Shown here: one piece after another, positions 9,199 to 20,020 of the stretch | Numbering within the stretch: position 1 is the stretch's first letter | How the letters are laid out: each line of letters starts with the position of its first letter | Assembly (NCBI GenBank): GCA_027451285.1 | Contig: DAIDJP010000016.1 | Coordinates: forward strand, 62,001 to 126,000 | Length of the DNA stretch: 64,000 nucleotides | Source: Acidimicrobiaceae bacterium | GTDB lineage: Bacteria > Actinomycetota > Acidimicrobiia > Acidimicrobiales > RAAP-2 | Direction: 5' to 3' | Position numbers and translations under genes: made by a program | Notes under the pieces: generated by a model | What the model was told of the DNA's origin: nothing | Database searches by the model: none | What the model saw: only the letters and a program-made list of their open reading frames with translations

Positions 9199-10461
9199 AC
9201 CACGCCACCACGCACTGTCACCCGCTCGGCCCGCCCCGCCAAAGACCGACGCCGGGACGTGGACGTGGACGTGCGACTCCTCTCGCACGACGACGCGACG
9301 GCGCTCGTCGCACCGGCGGAACTGAGCGTCATCTGGGACGAGATGGCCGCGCTCGCCTCGCGTAACCCGGCGCTCGCGGCGATCGCGGAGCGCGCCCGGG
9401 ATCTTGCGTCGACCGGGCAACTCGCGGACAACTCTCTGCGGTCGTACCAGAGCCAGTGGCGCTGCTTCACGGACTGGTGCGAGAAAGTGGGGCTGACGAG
9501 CTTGCCCGCGTCGCCGGCCACGGTCCTCTTGTACGTCGCACACCGCGTGGATCAGAAGCGCACCGCCGGCACGATCAGCGTGAGCATCGCCGCCATTCGC
9601 TCCTACCATCTGCGTGCTGGCTACACGAATCCCACGGATCACGCCGCGGTGTCTCGAGCGAGGGCCGCGGTGGCTCGCAGTTCTGCGGTGGCGGGATCCA
9701 CCGTCGTGAAGGCTCACCCCATCTCCCTCGACGAACTGCGTTCCATGGTTGACTGCCTCCCCGACCTGAACTTTCGCAAGAAGCAGATGGCAGAACTTCT
9801 CCGCATCCGGCTGAAGGCAGTGGGCCTCGTCACGTGGTTCACCGGTCGTCGTCTTGACGAAATGGCCCGCGCGCAGATCACGTGGCTCGTCCTGCGTGGC
9901 GACGTGCAGTATCTAGAAAGCGATCACCAGAAGATGAAGCGAGACGGGTTCGCCACGCCCATCGAGAAGATCGCCGACACGTCCATCTGCCCGCGCTCAG
10001 CATTGGATGACTGGCTGCGCGTATCGGCTCCGTTTCGTGGTGACGTGCAGCAGCTCTTCGCCCTGCCGGTCCTGGAAGAGTCGGGCGAGATCCGACTTGT
10101 GGACACGATCAGTGCCGCCCTGCAGAAGAGGCGGGCGACGAGACGATGCGACGGAAATCCCGAGGGTGTGAGCCCCGATCTGTTCGAGGCGAAGCAGCGA
10201 AGCGACGCGCTCGAGGCGGCAATCGCACGACTGCGCTACGACGTCGTTCGATGGATGAAGCTCGCCGGCGTCGAGCCCCGGTCCAACGACCGGACGCTGC
10301 GCGGACACGGGATGCGCCGAGGAGTCGTGACGGAACTGCGTGCGAACGGAGCAGACCCTCGGGCGGTGGCGGATCGCGTCGGATTTGCCAGCCTTGATCT
10401 GGTCGAACGCTACAGCGACGCCGCCCAGGGAACGAACGCTCTGGACGTGCTCGGACTCTGA
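9199..10461 (+). CDS. Tyrosine recombinase / integrase (ORF track start 9100; ATG at 9199 preferred)
   Basis: SLRSYQSQWRCFTDWCEKVG core-binding region; TWFTGRRLDEMARAQI; GHGMRRGVVTELRANGADPRAVADRVGFASLDLVERYSD. Confidence 0.85.
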   Translation, partial: TTPPRTVTRSARPAKDRRRDVDVDVRLLSHDDATALVAPAELSVIWDEMAALASRNPALAAIAERARDLASTGQLADNSLRSYQSQWRCFTDWCEKVGLTSLPASPATVLLYVAHRVDQKRTAGTISVSIAAIRSYHLRAGYTNPTDHAAVSRARAAVARSSAVAGSTVVKAHPISLDELRSMVDCLPDLNFRKKQMAELLRIRLKAVGLVTWFTGRRLDEMARAQITWLVLRGDVQYLESDHQKMKRDGFATPIEKIADTSICPRSALDDWLRVSAPFRGDVQQLFALPVLEESGEIRLVDTISAALQKRRATRRCDGNPEGVSPDLFEAKQRSDALEAAIARLRYDVVRWMKLAGVEPRSNDRTLRGHGMRRGVVTELRANGADPRAVADRVGFASLDLVERYSDAAQGTNALDVLGL

Positions 10462-11057
10462 GGGCGGCCGTGAGGGACACCTCCGGCTCCAGCGCGCCCC
10501 GCCCGGCACCGCCCGTTCGGATGCACGGGGTACGGCTCGCTATCCGGCACTGAGCCATTGGGCGACAGAGTGCCGAAGCCACGTCGCTCTGAGCCCGAAG
10601 TGCGTGAGCGCAAGGGCGATGGCCCTGAGCGTGCCCGGACGCGCCGAGCTCCGCTCGGCGCTGTCGCGCCCGTGAGGAACTCGTGCCACCAGGCTTCGGA
10701 CGTCGACCACCGCCCGGTCCACGCCACTGCGCCAACGTCGATCCCCAGGCCAGACGCCGGATTTACCCAGTCGACAACCACTGTGTCACAGGTGAGAATT
10801 GGCCGTTCGGGGTGTGCACCAGATTGACGAACCGGCACGTTGAGCGCGATGCGAGAGACCGGCCCATCTGATCAGTGCCCTCGAGTTCGGTGGACACGTG
10901 ACGACTGCAACGCGCCGCCGTCACGTTCTTGTGGGGCAGTGCCCGCCCAATCTGCACTCACCGGCCACCGCTCATTTGCGTCAACGTCGTCTGAGAGAGG
11001 AGGGTCTCCGCGCGCGACACGCAACCGTACCGGACCACGAGAGAACACGGAGAAACG

Positions 11058-11387
11058 ATGAAGAACTACCCCTCAACCATGGAGGACTCGCTCAAGCAGG
11101 AGCTGTGGAAATGGCTGCACCGAACGTTCGATCACGTGGACGCGCTGCGTGCCGTCGTCGCAGCGCGTGGTGATAGTGACGGCGCCGTTGTCGCGGCCGC
11201 CATCGAAGGCGTGCGTGAGGCCATCCTGGCGGTGCGGCTCTACGCGTCGGAGTGCGTGGTGGTCGCCCAGACTCACGACGTGTCGGCGGCGACGCTGCAC
11301 ATCGCCGACTTGGCAACCCAGCTGTGCCAGTGCCTGGAGAAGGAGGTGACCGCCCTCGACCAAGAACTCGTGACGCACATCAGCTGA
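11058..11387 (+). CDS. Hypothetical helical protein
   Basis: ATG with GGAG upstream; 109 aa clean ORF. Confidence 0.5.
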   Translation: MKNYPSTMEDSLKQELWKWLHRTFDHVDALRAVVAARGDSDGAVVAAAIEGVREAILAVRLYASECVVVAQTHDVSAATLHIADLATQLCQCLEKEVTALDQELVTHIS

Positions 11388-11475
11388 GCCGAGCTCGGCT
11401 TCTCTATCCGCCGGTGCCGCACTGCGACGGCCGGTATGTCCGAACCCCAACCAAACCAGAAAGTGGGTTGTGACC

Positions 11476-11826
11476 ATGCAATCGTTTCCCGAAACCCCCA
11501 TCGTGCCCGTGTCCATCTACGAACTGAACCTGTCGGGCAAGCTCTACGGATTGCTCGGAGAGCTCGCCGCCGAGATGTCCCAGCTGCCCACCGAACGCAC
11601 CGTCGAACGATGGATCGCCACTGAGCTCCTGCACCAGGTCTGTCGCTGCAAGGATGCGCTGATCGATGCGCTGCACTGCGCTCTGCGCCTCAGTCAGTTG
11701 GGCAATCTCGATGGCCGATCGCAGGAGTGGATCGAGGAGATCCTGCGCCATACCGAGGTGGACCAGAGTCAGCTCGATGTCGTCGAAGGGACACTGGTGC
11801 ACCAGTGTCACCCGCCTCTGCCGTAA
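11476..11826 (+). CDS. Hypothetical helical protein
   Basis: Clean 116-118 aa ORF following 11058-11387. Confidence 0.5.
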   Translation: MQSFPETPIVPVSIYELNLSGKLYGLLGELAAEMSQLPTERTVERWIATELLHQVCRCKDALIDALHCALRLSQLGNLDGRSQEWIEEILRHTEVDQSQLDVVEGTLVHQCHPPLP

Positions 11827-12065
11827 GGAGAAGCCGATGAGGACGTCGTTTGGCCGTCCTTCTCGGTAGTTCACGCCCGTCGAATTCACACATACGGGGG
11901 TGATTCACAGCACAGAGATTCGACACGTTAGACGCGGGTGTTCACGGGGAAAAGACCCACCGTATTCGACACCGTGTTCGCTGGTTCTTCACGATGTCGG
12001 TGGGTCGCGATACGGTCTACCAGGGCGTCATGCCCTGCGAGCAATGGCGAGGGAAAGGTGGCGAA

Positions 12066-15000
12066 ATGAACGTCTTTGAACTGCGACGCCACCAGGTTCT
12101 CGAGTACGAGCACTACGTGCGCAGTTTCCTCACGGTGGGCGACGAGCGGTTACGTGCCGAAGTCGAGACTCAGCTCAGAGAGGGATTGCTCTGGCCGCAC
12201 CCGCGCATGGGCCTCAATCCCGCATTCGCGCTGGGCGACTGGGTCGACCAGCTCGTCGCGGACGACATACTGCATCCGGAGTGCGGACGGCTCTTTCGCC
12301 TGAAGGACGACGAGGGGTCACAGCGCGGGCTGCATCTGCACCGCCACCAGGTCGAGGCGATCGAGGCGGCGCGGCGCGGGGGCAGCTACGTACTCACGAC
12401 GGGCACCGGTTCGGGTAAGAGCCTGTCCTACCTCATCCCCATCGTCGACGCGATCCTGCGCGAGGGGCCGGGCCAGGGGGTCAAGGCGATCGTCGTCTAT
12501 CCGATGAACGCCCTCGCCAACTCCCAGGCCGGTGAACTCGACAAGTTCCTCAACCGCGGCTACCCCAACGGGCGAGGCCCCGTACGATTCGCGCGCTACA
12601 CCGGCCAGGAGAAGGACGAAGAGCGCCGCCAGATCTGGGCCGATCCGCCCGACATCATCTTGACCAACTACGTGATGCTCGAATTGGTGCTCTCGCGCGT
12701 CGACGAGAAGCCCCTCATTCAGGCCGCGCAGGGCCTTCGTTTCCTGGTTCTCGACGAGCTGCACACCTATCGCGGACGCCAGGGGGCTGACGTGGCGCTG
12801 CTCTGTCGTCGGGTGCGCGATGCGTGCCGCGCCGAGCGCCTCCAGGTCGTGGGCACGTCGGCGACGCTCGCGACGGGCGGGTCGTGGGCCGACCAGCGCG
12901 TGGAGATCGCCCAGGTGGCGACGCGGCTCTTCGGTCGATCGGTGAGTCCCGAGGACGTCATCGGCGAGACGCTCACGCGCGCGACTCCCGACTTCGATGC
13001 GAGTGATGCGACTGAGGTGGCGAGGCTGCGTCATCGCATCGAAGCGGAAGCGGCGGCGCCGAGCGACTATGAGGCCTTCGTCGCCGATCCGTTGACCGCG
13101 TGGATTGAGTCGCGTCTCGGCGTGACGAGCGAACAGGGATCGGATCGTCTGGTGCGGGTGCCGCCTCGCACGATTGGCCAGTCCGACGGCGTCGCCGCCG
13201 AACTGGCCGAGCTCACGGGGCTTGAGCCGAACCTCTGCGAGCGAGTGGTCGAGGACCAGCTCCTCGCCGGGGGAGGCGTGCGTCATCCCGATACCGGTTT
13301 TCCGGTCTTCGCTTTCCGGCTGCACCAGTTCTACGCGCGCGGCGACACCGTCTACGCCTCGCTCGAATCGCCCGAGTCGCGCTACGTCACCACGAGTCCC
13401 CAGGAGTTCGTGCCGGGTGATCGCGCTAGGGTCCTGCGCCCTCTGGCCTTCTGTCGTGAGTGCGGTCAGGAGTACTACCCGGGAACGGTGGTCGACCGCG
13501 ACGGGGAGGAGTTCGACCCGCGTCCTCTCAACGAGCGCCTGGCGGATGCCCCGCCGTCGTATCTCGTGATCGGGAGTGACTGGCCCGAGGCGACAGATCC
13601 CGCGCTCTTCGAGCGACTGCCGGAGGACTGGGTGGAGGAGACCACGAACGGCCAGCGAGTGAAGGCCGACCGACGCAAGAGCCTGCCCCAGCTCGTCAGC
13701 GTGTCGCCGGACGGCCACCTGAACGAAGGTGGAGTGAGGGCGTGGCTCGTGCCCGCGCCCTTGCGGTTCTGTCTGACCTGTGGCGTCACCTACGGGTCCC
13801 GCCAGAACTCGGACGTGACCAAGCTCGCCACGTTGGGCTCGGGAGGGCGCAGCTCGGCGACGACGATCCTCTCGCTCGCGGCAGTGCGCTTCATGCGCGA
13901 GGACGACTCGCTGGCCACAGTGGCCCGCAAGCTCCTCGCCTTCACCGACAATCGCCAAGACGCATCTCTGCAGGCGGGACACTTCAACGACTTCGTCGAG
14001 GTGGGACTGATTCGCTCCGCCCTGTGGCGCGCCGTATCGTCGGCCGGGGCGGCGGGACTCGCCCATGACGAGCTCACGACTCGGGTTTTCGAGGCGCTCG
14101 GTCTGGCGAAGCACGCCTACTCGCTGAATCCCGACGTCCGCGGCGTCGCCGCCACTGAGACCGATCGCGCCCTGCGCGACGTGCTGGGTTACCGGCTCTA
14201 CGTCGACCTGAAGAGGGGCTGGCGGGTCACCTCGCCGAACCTCGAGCAGACGGGACTACTGCGCATCGAGTACCTAGCCCTTGACGATGCCGTAGGTGAC
14301 GAAGACGTGTGGGCGACGCGCGACGACCTGCTCGCCCACGCCAGCACGGAGGAGCGGCGAGACCTGCTCCACACGCTGCTCGACTTCTTGCGACGGGGGC
14401 TCGCTATCCGGGTGGACTACCTGCACGTGGACCGACTCGAGCAGATCGGCCAGAACTCTCGCCAACGCCTGGTGTCGCCGTGGGTCCTCGAGGAGGATGA
14501 GCAGCCGGAGTACGCGGCGGTCGCCTTCGCTCGTCCCCGTCGAGTGAATGATTTTCGTGGGTCGCTGTACGTGTCGGCGCGCGGGGGATTCGGCCAGTAC
14601 CTGCGTCGACGTGTTCGTGCTCGCGCGGGCCGAGACCTCACGCTGGTCGAGACCGACCGGATCATCGCGGATCTGTTCTCGGGTCTCGCGATCTACGGAC
14701 TGATGACACCCGCGAGCGACGGCGCCGACGGTCTGGAGGCGGGCTTTCAGATCCCGGCCGCCGCCCTGCGCTGGTGCGAGGGTGACGGCACCCCCGCGCC
14801 CGATCCCATTCGCATCCCCCGTCTTCCGGGGACCGGTCGACGCGCGAACGAGTACTTCACCGAGCTCTATCGCAGCGTGGCCGCGACGGGAGGCCCGCTG
14901 GAGGCCCGTGAGCACACCGCCCAGGTGCCCGCACCCCTTCGCGAGGAACGCGAGGAGGAGTTCCGCGACGGGCGGCTGCCGGTCCTCTTCTGCAGCCCGA

Positions 15001-17228
15001 CCATGGAGCTCGGGGTCGACATTGCGGCGCTCAACGTGGTCGGGCTGCGTAACGTGCCCCCGACGCCGGCGAACTACGCCCAGCGCTCGGGCCGAGCGGG
15101 GCGCTCGGGTCAGGCGGCCCTGGTCTTTACCTACTGCTCGACCGGCTCGCCGCACGACCGCTACTTCTTTCGCCACCAGGAGCGCATGATCGCGGGCCAG
15201 GTCACCCCGCCGCGGCTCGACCTCGCGAACGAGGACCTGGTGCGCGCCCACGTCCACGCCATCTGGCTGGCCGAGTCGGGACTGAGCCTCGGAGCCGCCC
15301 TCACCGATGTGCTCGACGTGGCCGGCGACGAACCCTCCCTTGACCTGCAGGCCCACGTGCTCGACGCGCTCGAGGACCCCGCGCCGCGTCAGCGCGCCGC
15401 CGTGCGCGCCCGCGCGATGCTCGTCGACCTCGAAGCCGACCTCGCGGCGTCGGGGTGGTGGTACGAGGGATGGGTGGAAGCCACTCTGGCGGCGGTGCGC
15501 GATCGCTTCGAGGCGGCGGCCGATCGCTGGCGAGGTCTCTATCGCGGGGCACTTGCCCAGGCGCGCACGCAGACGCGCATCATCAACGACGCGACGCGCG
15601 CGCCCGAAGAGCGTCGGCGTGCCCAGCGTCTGCGCCGCGAGGCCGACGCCCAGGCCGAGCTCTTGCGCAGCGAGGGGACCCGACAGTTCCAGAGCGACTT
15701 TTACTCCTATCGCTACTTCGCCTCCGAAGGTTTCCTACCGGGATATTCATTCCCGCGTCTGCCGCTGTCGGCCTTCATCCCGGCGCGCCGGGGCGTGCGC
15801 GGTGACGACGAGTACGTCTCGCGTCCGCGGTTTCTCGCCATCTCCGAGTTCGGCCCGCGTAACTTCATCTACCACGAGGGCGCGCGCTACGAGATCACGC
15901 GCGTCATCCTGCCAGTCGCCCAGGGCGCGGGACTCGAGGAGGAGGCCCTCACGGTCTCGGCCAAGGTCTGTGCGTCCTGTGGCTACCTGCACGAGGGGGC
16001 CACCCGCGACGTCTGCGAGCTCTGTGGGGCGGCCTTGCCGGTGGCCCGGTCCAACCTGCTGCGGCTCCAGAACGTGGTGACGCGCCGGCGCCAGCGCATC
16101 AGCTCGGACGAAGAGGAGCGCCAGCGTCAGGGCTATCAGCTTCTGACGGCCCTGCGCTTTGGACCCGAAGACCCAAAGCGGGCTCGGATCGTGGCGGGGG
16201 GCGAGGAGCTCGCGCGTCTGTCGTACGGCCAGGCCGCGCGGCTGTGGCGCTTCAACCTCGGCTGGCGGCGGCGCCAGAAGGGGGACCCCGAGGGGTTCGT
16301 CCTCGACACCGAGCGCGGTACGTGGGAGAAGAGTCCGGTTGACCCCGACGACGCGTCGGACTCGAGCGAGACCATCGGACGGCGTCACCAGCGGGTCGTT
16401 CCCTACGTGGACGACACGCGCAACTGCCTCGTCGTTGAGGTGCCGGGGCTGCCCGAGGACGCCGTGGAGGCGTCGCGGGTCCTCGCCTCGCTGCAGGCCG
16501 CGCTCAAGACCGCGATCCAGGTCACCTTCCAGCTCGAGGACAGCGAGCTCGCGGCCGAACCTCTCCCCAGTGCCGAGGAGCGTCGTCACTTGCTCTTTTA
16601 CGAAGCCGCGGAAGGGGGAGCCGGGGTGTTGCGTCGCCTGGTCGAGGACTCCGACGCCTGGAGTCTCGTCGCGCGACAGGCGCTCGAGATCTGTCACTTC
16701 GACCCCGAGACCGGTGCTGACCGGCATCGGGCCAGCGGAGCGGGTGAGGACTGCGAGGCCGCCTGCTACGACTGCCTGATGTCCTACACCAACCAGCTCG
16801 ACCATCGCCTCCTCGATCGCGCGCTGATCGTCGAAACGCTGCTTTCGTGGGCGGGAGCGTCAGTGGAGGTGACGGGCGGACACGAGAGTCGCGGCGAGCA
16901 GCTCGAGCGCCTGGAGCGCCTCGCCGGCAGTGAGCTCGAGCGCCGTTGGCTACGTTGGCTGGATGATCGCGGGCTGCGTCTGCCGAGCGACGCCCAACGC
17001 CTCTTCGCCGAGCAGGGCACCCGACCGGATTTCATTTACGGTGACGCGTTCCTCGTGATCTACGTCGACGGGCCACCCCACGACTACCCCGAGCGCCAAG
17101 TCCGCGATGAATCCCAAGAGGGCGCCCTGCGTCGGGCGGGCTGGTCGGTGCTGCGCTTTCGCTACGACGAGGAGTGGGCCGAGATAGTCGCCCGTCGTCC
17201 CGACGCCTTCGGGGAGGCCCGGCGATGA
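12066..17228 (+). CDS. DEAD/DEAH helicase with DUF1998-like region and C-terminal PD-(D/E)XK/DUF559-like nuclease-like domain (DISARM-related)
   Basis: [62 protein letters not shown]...CYDCLMSY (DUF1998-like Cys motif); C-term [48 protein letters not shown]. Confidence 0.85.
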   Translation: MNVFELRRHQVLEYEHYVRSFLTVGDERLRAEVETQLREGLLWPHPRMGLNPAFALGDWVDQLVADDILHPECGRLFRLKDDEGSQRGLHLHRHQVEAIEAARRGGSYVLTTGTGSGKSLSYLIPIVDAILREGPGQGVKAIVVYPMNALANSQAGELDKFLNRGYPNGRGPVRFARYTGQEKDEERRQIWADPPDIILTNYVMLELVLSRVDEKPLIQAAQGLRFLVLDELHTYRGRQGADVALLCRRVRDACRAERLQVVGTSATLATGGSWADQRVEIAQVATRLFGRSVSPEDVIGETLTRATPDFDASDATEVARLRHRIEAEAAAPSDYEAFVADPLTAWIESRLGVTSEQGSDRLVRVPPRTIGQSDGVAAELAELTGLEPNLCERVVEDQLLAGGGVRHPDTGFPVFAFRLHQFYARGDTVYASLESPESRYVTTSPQEFVPGDRARVLRPLAFCRECGQEYYPGTVVDRDGEEFDPRPLNERLADAPPSYLVIGSDWPEATDPALFERLPEDWVEETTNGQRVKADRRKSLPQLVSVSPDGHLNEGGVRAWLVPAPLRFCLTCGVTYGSRQNSDVTKLATLGSGGRSSATTILSLAAVRFMREDDSLATVARKLLAFTDNRQDASLQAGHFNDFVEVGLIRSALWRAVSSAGAAGLAHDELTTRVFEALGLAKHAYSLNPDVRGVAATETDRALRDVLGYRLYVDLKRGWRVTSPNLEQTGLLRIEYLALDDAVGDEDVWATRDDLLAHASTEERRDLLHTLLDFLRRGLAIRVDYLHVDRLEQIGQNSRQRLVSPWVLEEDEQPEYAAVAFARPRRVNDFRGSLYVSARGGFGQYLRRRVRARAGRDLTLVETDRIIADLFSGLAIYGLMTPASDGADGLEAGFQIPAAALRWCEGDGTPAPDPIRIPRLPGTGRRANEYFTELYRSVAATGGPLEAREHTAQVPAPLREEREEEFRDGRLPVLFCSPTMELGVDIAALNVVGLRNVPPTPANYAQRSGRAGRSGQAALVFTYCSTGSPHDRYFFRHQERMIAGQVTPPRLDLANEDLVRAHVHAIWLAESGLSLGAALTDVLDVAGDEPSLDLQAHVLDALEDPAPRQRAAVRARAMLVDLEADLAASGWWYEGWVEATLAAVRDRFEAAADRWRGLYRGALAQARTQTRIINDATRAPEERRRAQRLRREADAQAELLRSEGTRQFQSDFYSYRYFASEGFLPGYSFPRLPLSAFIPARRGVRGDDEYVSRPRFLAISEFGPRNFIYHEGARYEITRVILPVAQGAGLEEEALTVSAKVCASCGYLHEGATRDVCELCGAALPVARSNLLRLQNVVTRRRQRISSDEEERQRQGYQLLTALRFGPEDPKRARIVAGGEELARLSYGQAARLWRFNLGWRRRQKGDPEGFVLDTERGTWEKSPVDPDDASDSSETIGRRHQRVVPYVDDTRNCLVVEVPGLPEDAVEASRVLASLQAALKTAIQVTFQLEDSELAAEPLPSAEERRHLLFYEAAEGGAGVLRRLVEDSDAWSLVARQALEICHFDPETGADRHRASGAGEDCEAACYDCLMSYTNQLDHRLLDRALIVETLLSWAGASVEVTGGHESRGEQLERLERLAGSELERRWLRWLDDRGLRLPSDAQRLFAEQGTRPDFIYGDAFLVIYVDGPPHDYPERQVRDESQEGALRRAGWSVLRFRYDEEWAEIVARRPDAFGEARR

Positions 17229-20020
17229 GCTTTAGCGTGGGCAGCCTGGTGCGTGCGCGGGGGCGCGACTGGGTGGTCCTGCCCGACTCGAGTGACGACC
17301 TACTCCTGCTACGCCCGCTGGGGGGCGCCGAGAGTGAGGTCGCGGGACTACTCACCGCGCTCGAGGAGGTCGAGTCAGCGACCTTCGATCTCCCCGGTCC
17401 CGAGGACTTGGGCGACGACCGCTCGGCGGCTCTTCTACGCGACGCGCTGCGCCTCGGCTTTCGCTCGAGCGCCGGCCCGTTCCGCTGCGCCGGAGGGCTC
17501 AACTTCGAGCCCCGTCCCTACCAGCTCGTACCACTTCTCATGGCCCTGCGCCAAGACACCACGCGTCTGCTCATCGCCGACGACGTGGGAACCGGCAAGA
17601 CCGCCTCAGCGTTGCTGATCGCCGCCGAACTCTTGGCCCAGGGTGACGTGCGCCGCCTGGCGGTGCTCTGTCCGCCGCACCTCGCGACCCAGTGGCGAGA
17701 GGAGATGGTGGAGAAGTTCCACCTCGATCCCGTCGTCGTGCTCGCCTCTACGGCGCCACGTTTGGAGCGTCAGTGCCGGGTGGGCGAGTCCGTCTTCGAG
17801 CACTACGACACGACGATCGTCTCGACCGACTTCATCAAGGCCGACCGGCGTCGCGACGAGTTTCTCCGAGCCGCGCCCGAGCTCGTGATCGTGGACGAGG
17901 CCCACACGTGCACGCCCGACGGCGGGTCGCGGGCGGGGCGCCACCAGCGTTACCAGCTGCTCCAAGGTCTCGCGAGCGATCCGAATCGCCACCTCGTCCT
18001 CGTGACGGCCACGCCGCACGCCGGCAAAGGGGAGCCCTGGCGGGCACTACTCGCGACGCTCTCGCCGCAGCTCGGGGCGCTGCCCGAGGACCTCTCGGGC
18101 GAGGCCAACCGGCGTCATCGCGAAGCGATCGCCCAGCACGTGGTGCAGCGCACGCGCGGCGATCTACAGGGCTACCTCGAGAAGACGCAGTTCCCGGAGG
18201 TCCTCTACGCCTCTCCCGATCCGACCTACCAGCTGTCGGGCGAGTATCGCGAGCTCTTCGACGCGGCCTTCGCTTTTGCCACCGAGACGGTGCGGGGAGA
18301 CGAACGGGCCCACCGCCTGCGCTGGTGGTCGGCCCTCGCCCTGCTGCGCTCGATCGGCTCGAGCCCCGCGGCGGCACTCGCGACGCTGGAGAACCGCGCC
18401 GAGAGTGCGAGCCGGGGCACGAGCGAGGAGATGACTGATCACCCCGACCTCTTCGACTACGCGATCGACGACGACGAGGAGGGGACCGGCGATGAGGTTC
18501 CCGCCGGGACTCTAAGGGAGGAGGGAGACGAGCGAGTTCGACGGCGTCTGCGCCAACTGAGTGAGCTCGCCCGAGTCTGCTTCGGTGACGCCGACACCAA
18601 GCTCGCCGGACTGGTGACGATCTGTCGGGATCTGGTGGACGCGGGATACCGGCCCATCGTCTTCTGTCGCTACATCCCGACGGCGAACTACGTCGCGAAG
18701 GAGCTCAGCTATCGCCTCGAGGGAGTGACGGTGCGCGCCGTCACCGGCGAGATTCCCGGTCCGCAGCGCCCCGACGCCGTCGCGGAACTCGCCGGCTCTG
18801 AGAAGCGCCTGCTGGTCGCGACTGACTGTCTGGCCGAGGGCATCAACCTCCAGTCGCTCTTCGACGCGGTCGTACACTACGACCTGCTCTGGAATCCCTC
18901 GAAGATGGCCCAGCGCGAGGGGCGTGTCAGCCGCCTCAATCAGCCGAGCCCCACGGTGCGTGTCGTCACCTACTTCGGCGCGGACAACTACATCGACCAG
19001 CTGGTCCTCAAGGTCCTCCAGAAGCGTCACGTCACCATCCGCACGGATACCGGGGTCGCGGTGCCGGTGCCGGGAGATCCCAACGCGCTGATCGAGGCCT
19101 TCGCGCGGCACCTCCTTTCCGGAACGGGCAGCCTGCAGTCGACCCAGCTGTCCTTCGATGGCCTCGACGAGGAGGCGCGTCAGATCGCTGAGTGGGAACG
19201 GGCCGCTGAGAAGGAGAAGCGCAGTCGAACCCTCTTCGCTCACGAGGGCGTCAAGGTTGACGAGGTGGCGGCCGAGCTCGAGCAGGTTCGTCAGGCGATC
19301 GGGGCGGGAGCTGACGTGCGGCGCTTCCTCGTCGACGCGACGACCGCGCTCGGAGCCCACGTGGTCGAGCAACGGGGCTCGTTGCTGATCGATCTTACGG
19401 AGACCCCCGTGGCGCTGCGTGACGCGGTGGGGGCACCGACGTTGTGCGCACGCGTGGAGCCCCCCGCGGGTGCGGGTGAGATCCTGCTCAGTCGGACGCA
19501 CCCCGTTGTCGCGGGTCTCGCGCGCTACGTGCTCGACACAGCCCTTGACGCGCGCGCCGAGGGCGTCGCACGCCGAGCCGGGGTGGTGCGCACGAATGCC
19601 GTCGCCACGCGTACAGTCCTCCTGCTCGCGCGGTACCGTTTCCACTTGCATGACGGCGAGGGGGCGACGCGCCGACAGCTCCTCGCCGAGGACGCCGCGC
19701 TACTCGTCTTTACCGGTGAATCAGACCATCCTGAGTGGCTCACGACCGCACACGCCAACGAACTGTTGAACGCCCGACCCTCGGGCAACGTCTCGATTGA
19801 GCAGGCGCGCGACGTGCTGGGCGGGGTGATCGGGGGGTTCGGGGGCTGGCTGCCAGGGCTCGAGGAGGACGCGCGGCGCCGAGCCGAGACGCTACTCGCC
19901 GATCACCGTCGGGTCCGTCAGAGTTCGGGTGCCCGTGTGCGCGGACTAGCAGTGGAGGCCCAACTGCCCGTCGACGTGATCGGCGTCTACGTCCTCTTAC
20001 CCGGGGGGCGGACAGCGTGA
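17225..20020 (+). CDS. SNF2-like helicase, DrmD-like
   Basis: ATGA overlap with upstream gene; [86 protein letters not shown]. Confidence 0.8.
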   Translation: MSFSVGSLVRARGRDWVVLPDSSDDLLLLRPLGGAESEVAGLLTALEEVESATFDLPGPEDLGDDRSAALLRDALRLGFRSSAGPFRCAGGLNFEPRPYQLVPLLMALRQDTTRLLIADDVGTGKTASALLIAAELLAQGDVRRLAVLCPPHLATQWREEMVEKFHLDPVVVLASTAPRLERQCRVGESVFEHYDTTIVSTDFIKADRRRDEFLRAAPELVIVDEAHTCTPDGGSRAGRHQRYQLLQGLASDPNRHLVLVTATPHAGKGEPWRALLATLSPQLGALPEDLSGEANRRHREAIAQHVVQRTRGDLQGYLEKTQFPEVLYASPDPTYQLSGEYRELFDAAFAFATETVRGDERAHRLRWWSALALLRSIGSSPAAALATLENRAESASRGTSEEMTDHPDLFDYAIDDDEEGTGDEVPAGTLREEGDERVRRRLRQLSELARVCFGDADTKLAGLVTICRDLVDAGYRPIVFCRYIPTANYVAKELSYRLEGVTVRAVTGEIPGPQRPDAVAELAGSEKRLLVATDCLAEGINLQSLFDAVVHYDLLWNPSKMAQREGRVSRLNQPSPTVRVVTYFGADNYIDQLVLKVLQKRHVTIRTDTGVAVPVPGDPNALIEAFARHLLSGTGSLQSTQLSFDGLDEEARQIAEWERAAEKEKRSRTLFAHEGVKVDEVAAELEQVRQAIGAGADVRRFLVDATTALGAHVVEQRGSLLIDLTETPVALRDAVGAPTLCARVEPPAGAGEILLSRTHPVVAGLARYVLDTALDARAEGVARRAGVVRTNAVATRTVLLLARYRFHLHDGEGATRRQLLAEDAALLVFTGESDHPEWLTTAHANELLNARPSGNVSIEQARDVLGGVIGGFGGWLPGLEEDARRRAETLLADHRRVRQSSGARVRGLAVEAQLPVDVIGVYVLLPGGRTA

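Noticed and set aside
8563-9717. Minus-strand 384-aa ORF across CBASS end and integrase start
   Set aside because: Composite shadow frame overlapping three independent features, no coherent domain.
10410-10838. Minus-strand 142-aa ORF after the second integrase
   Set aside because: No recognisable motif and no convincing ribosome-binding context; left uncalled.
12318-14114. Long minus-strand ORF (598 aa) antisense to the DEAD helicase
   Set aside because: No family signature; spurious long antisense frame expected from GC-rich codon bias. The plus-strand protein has clear helicase motifs.
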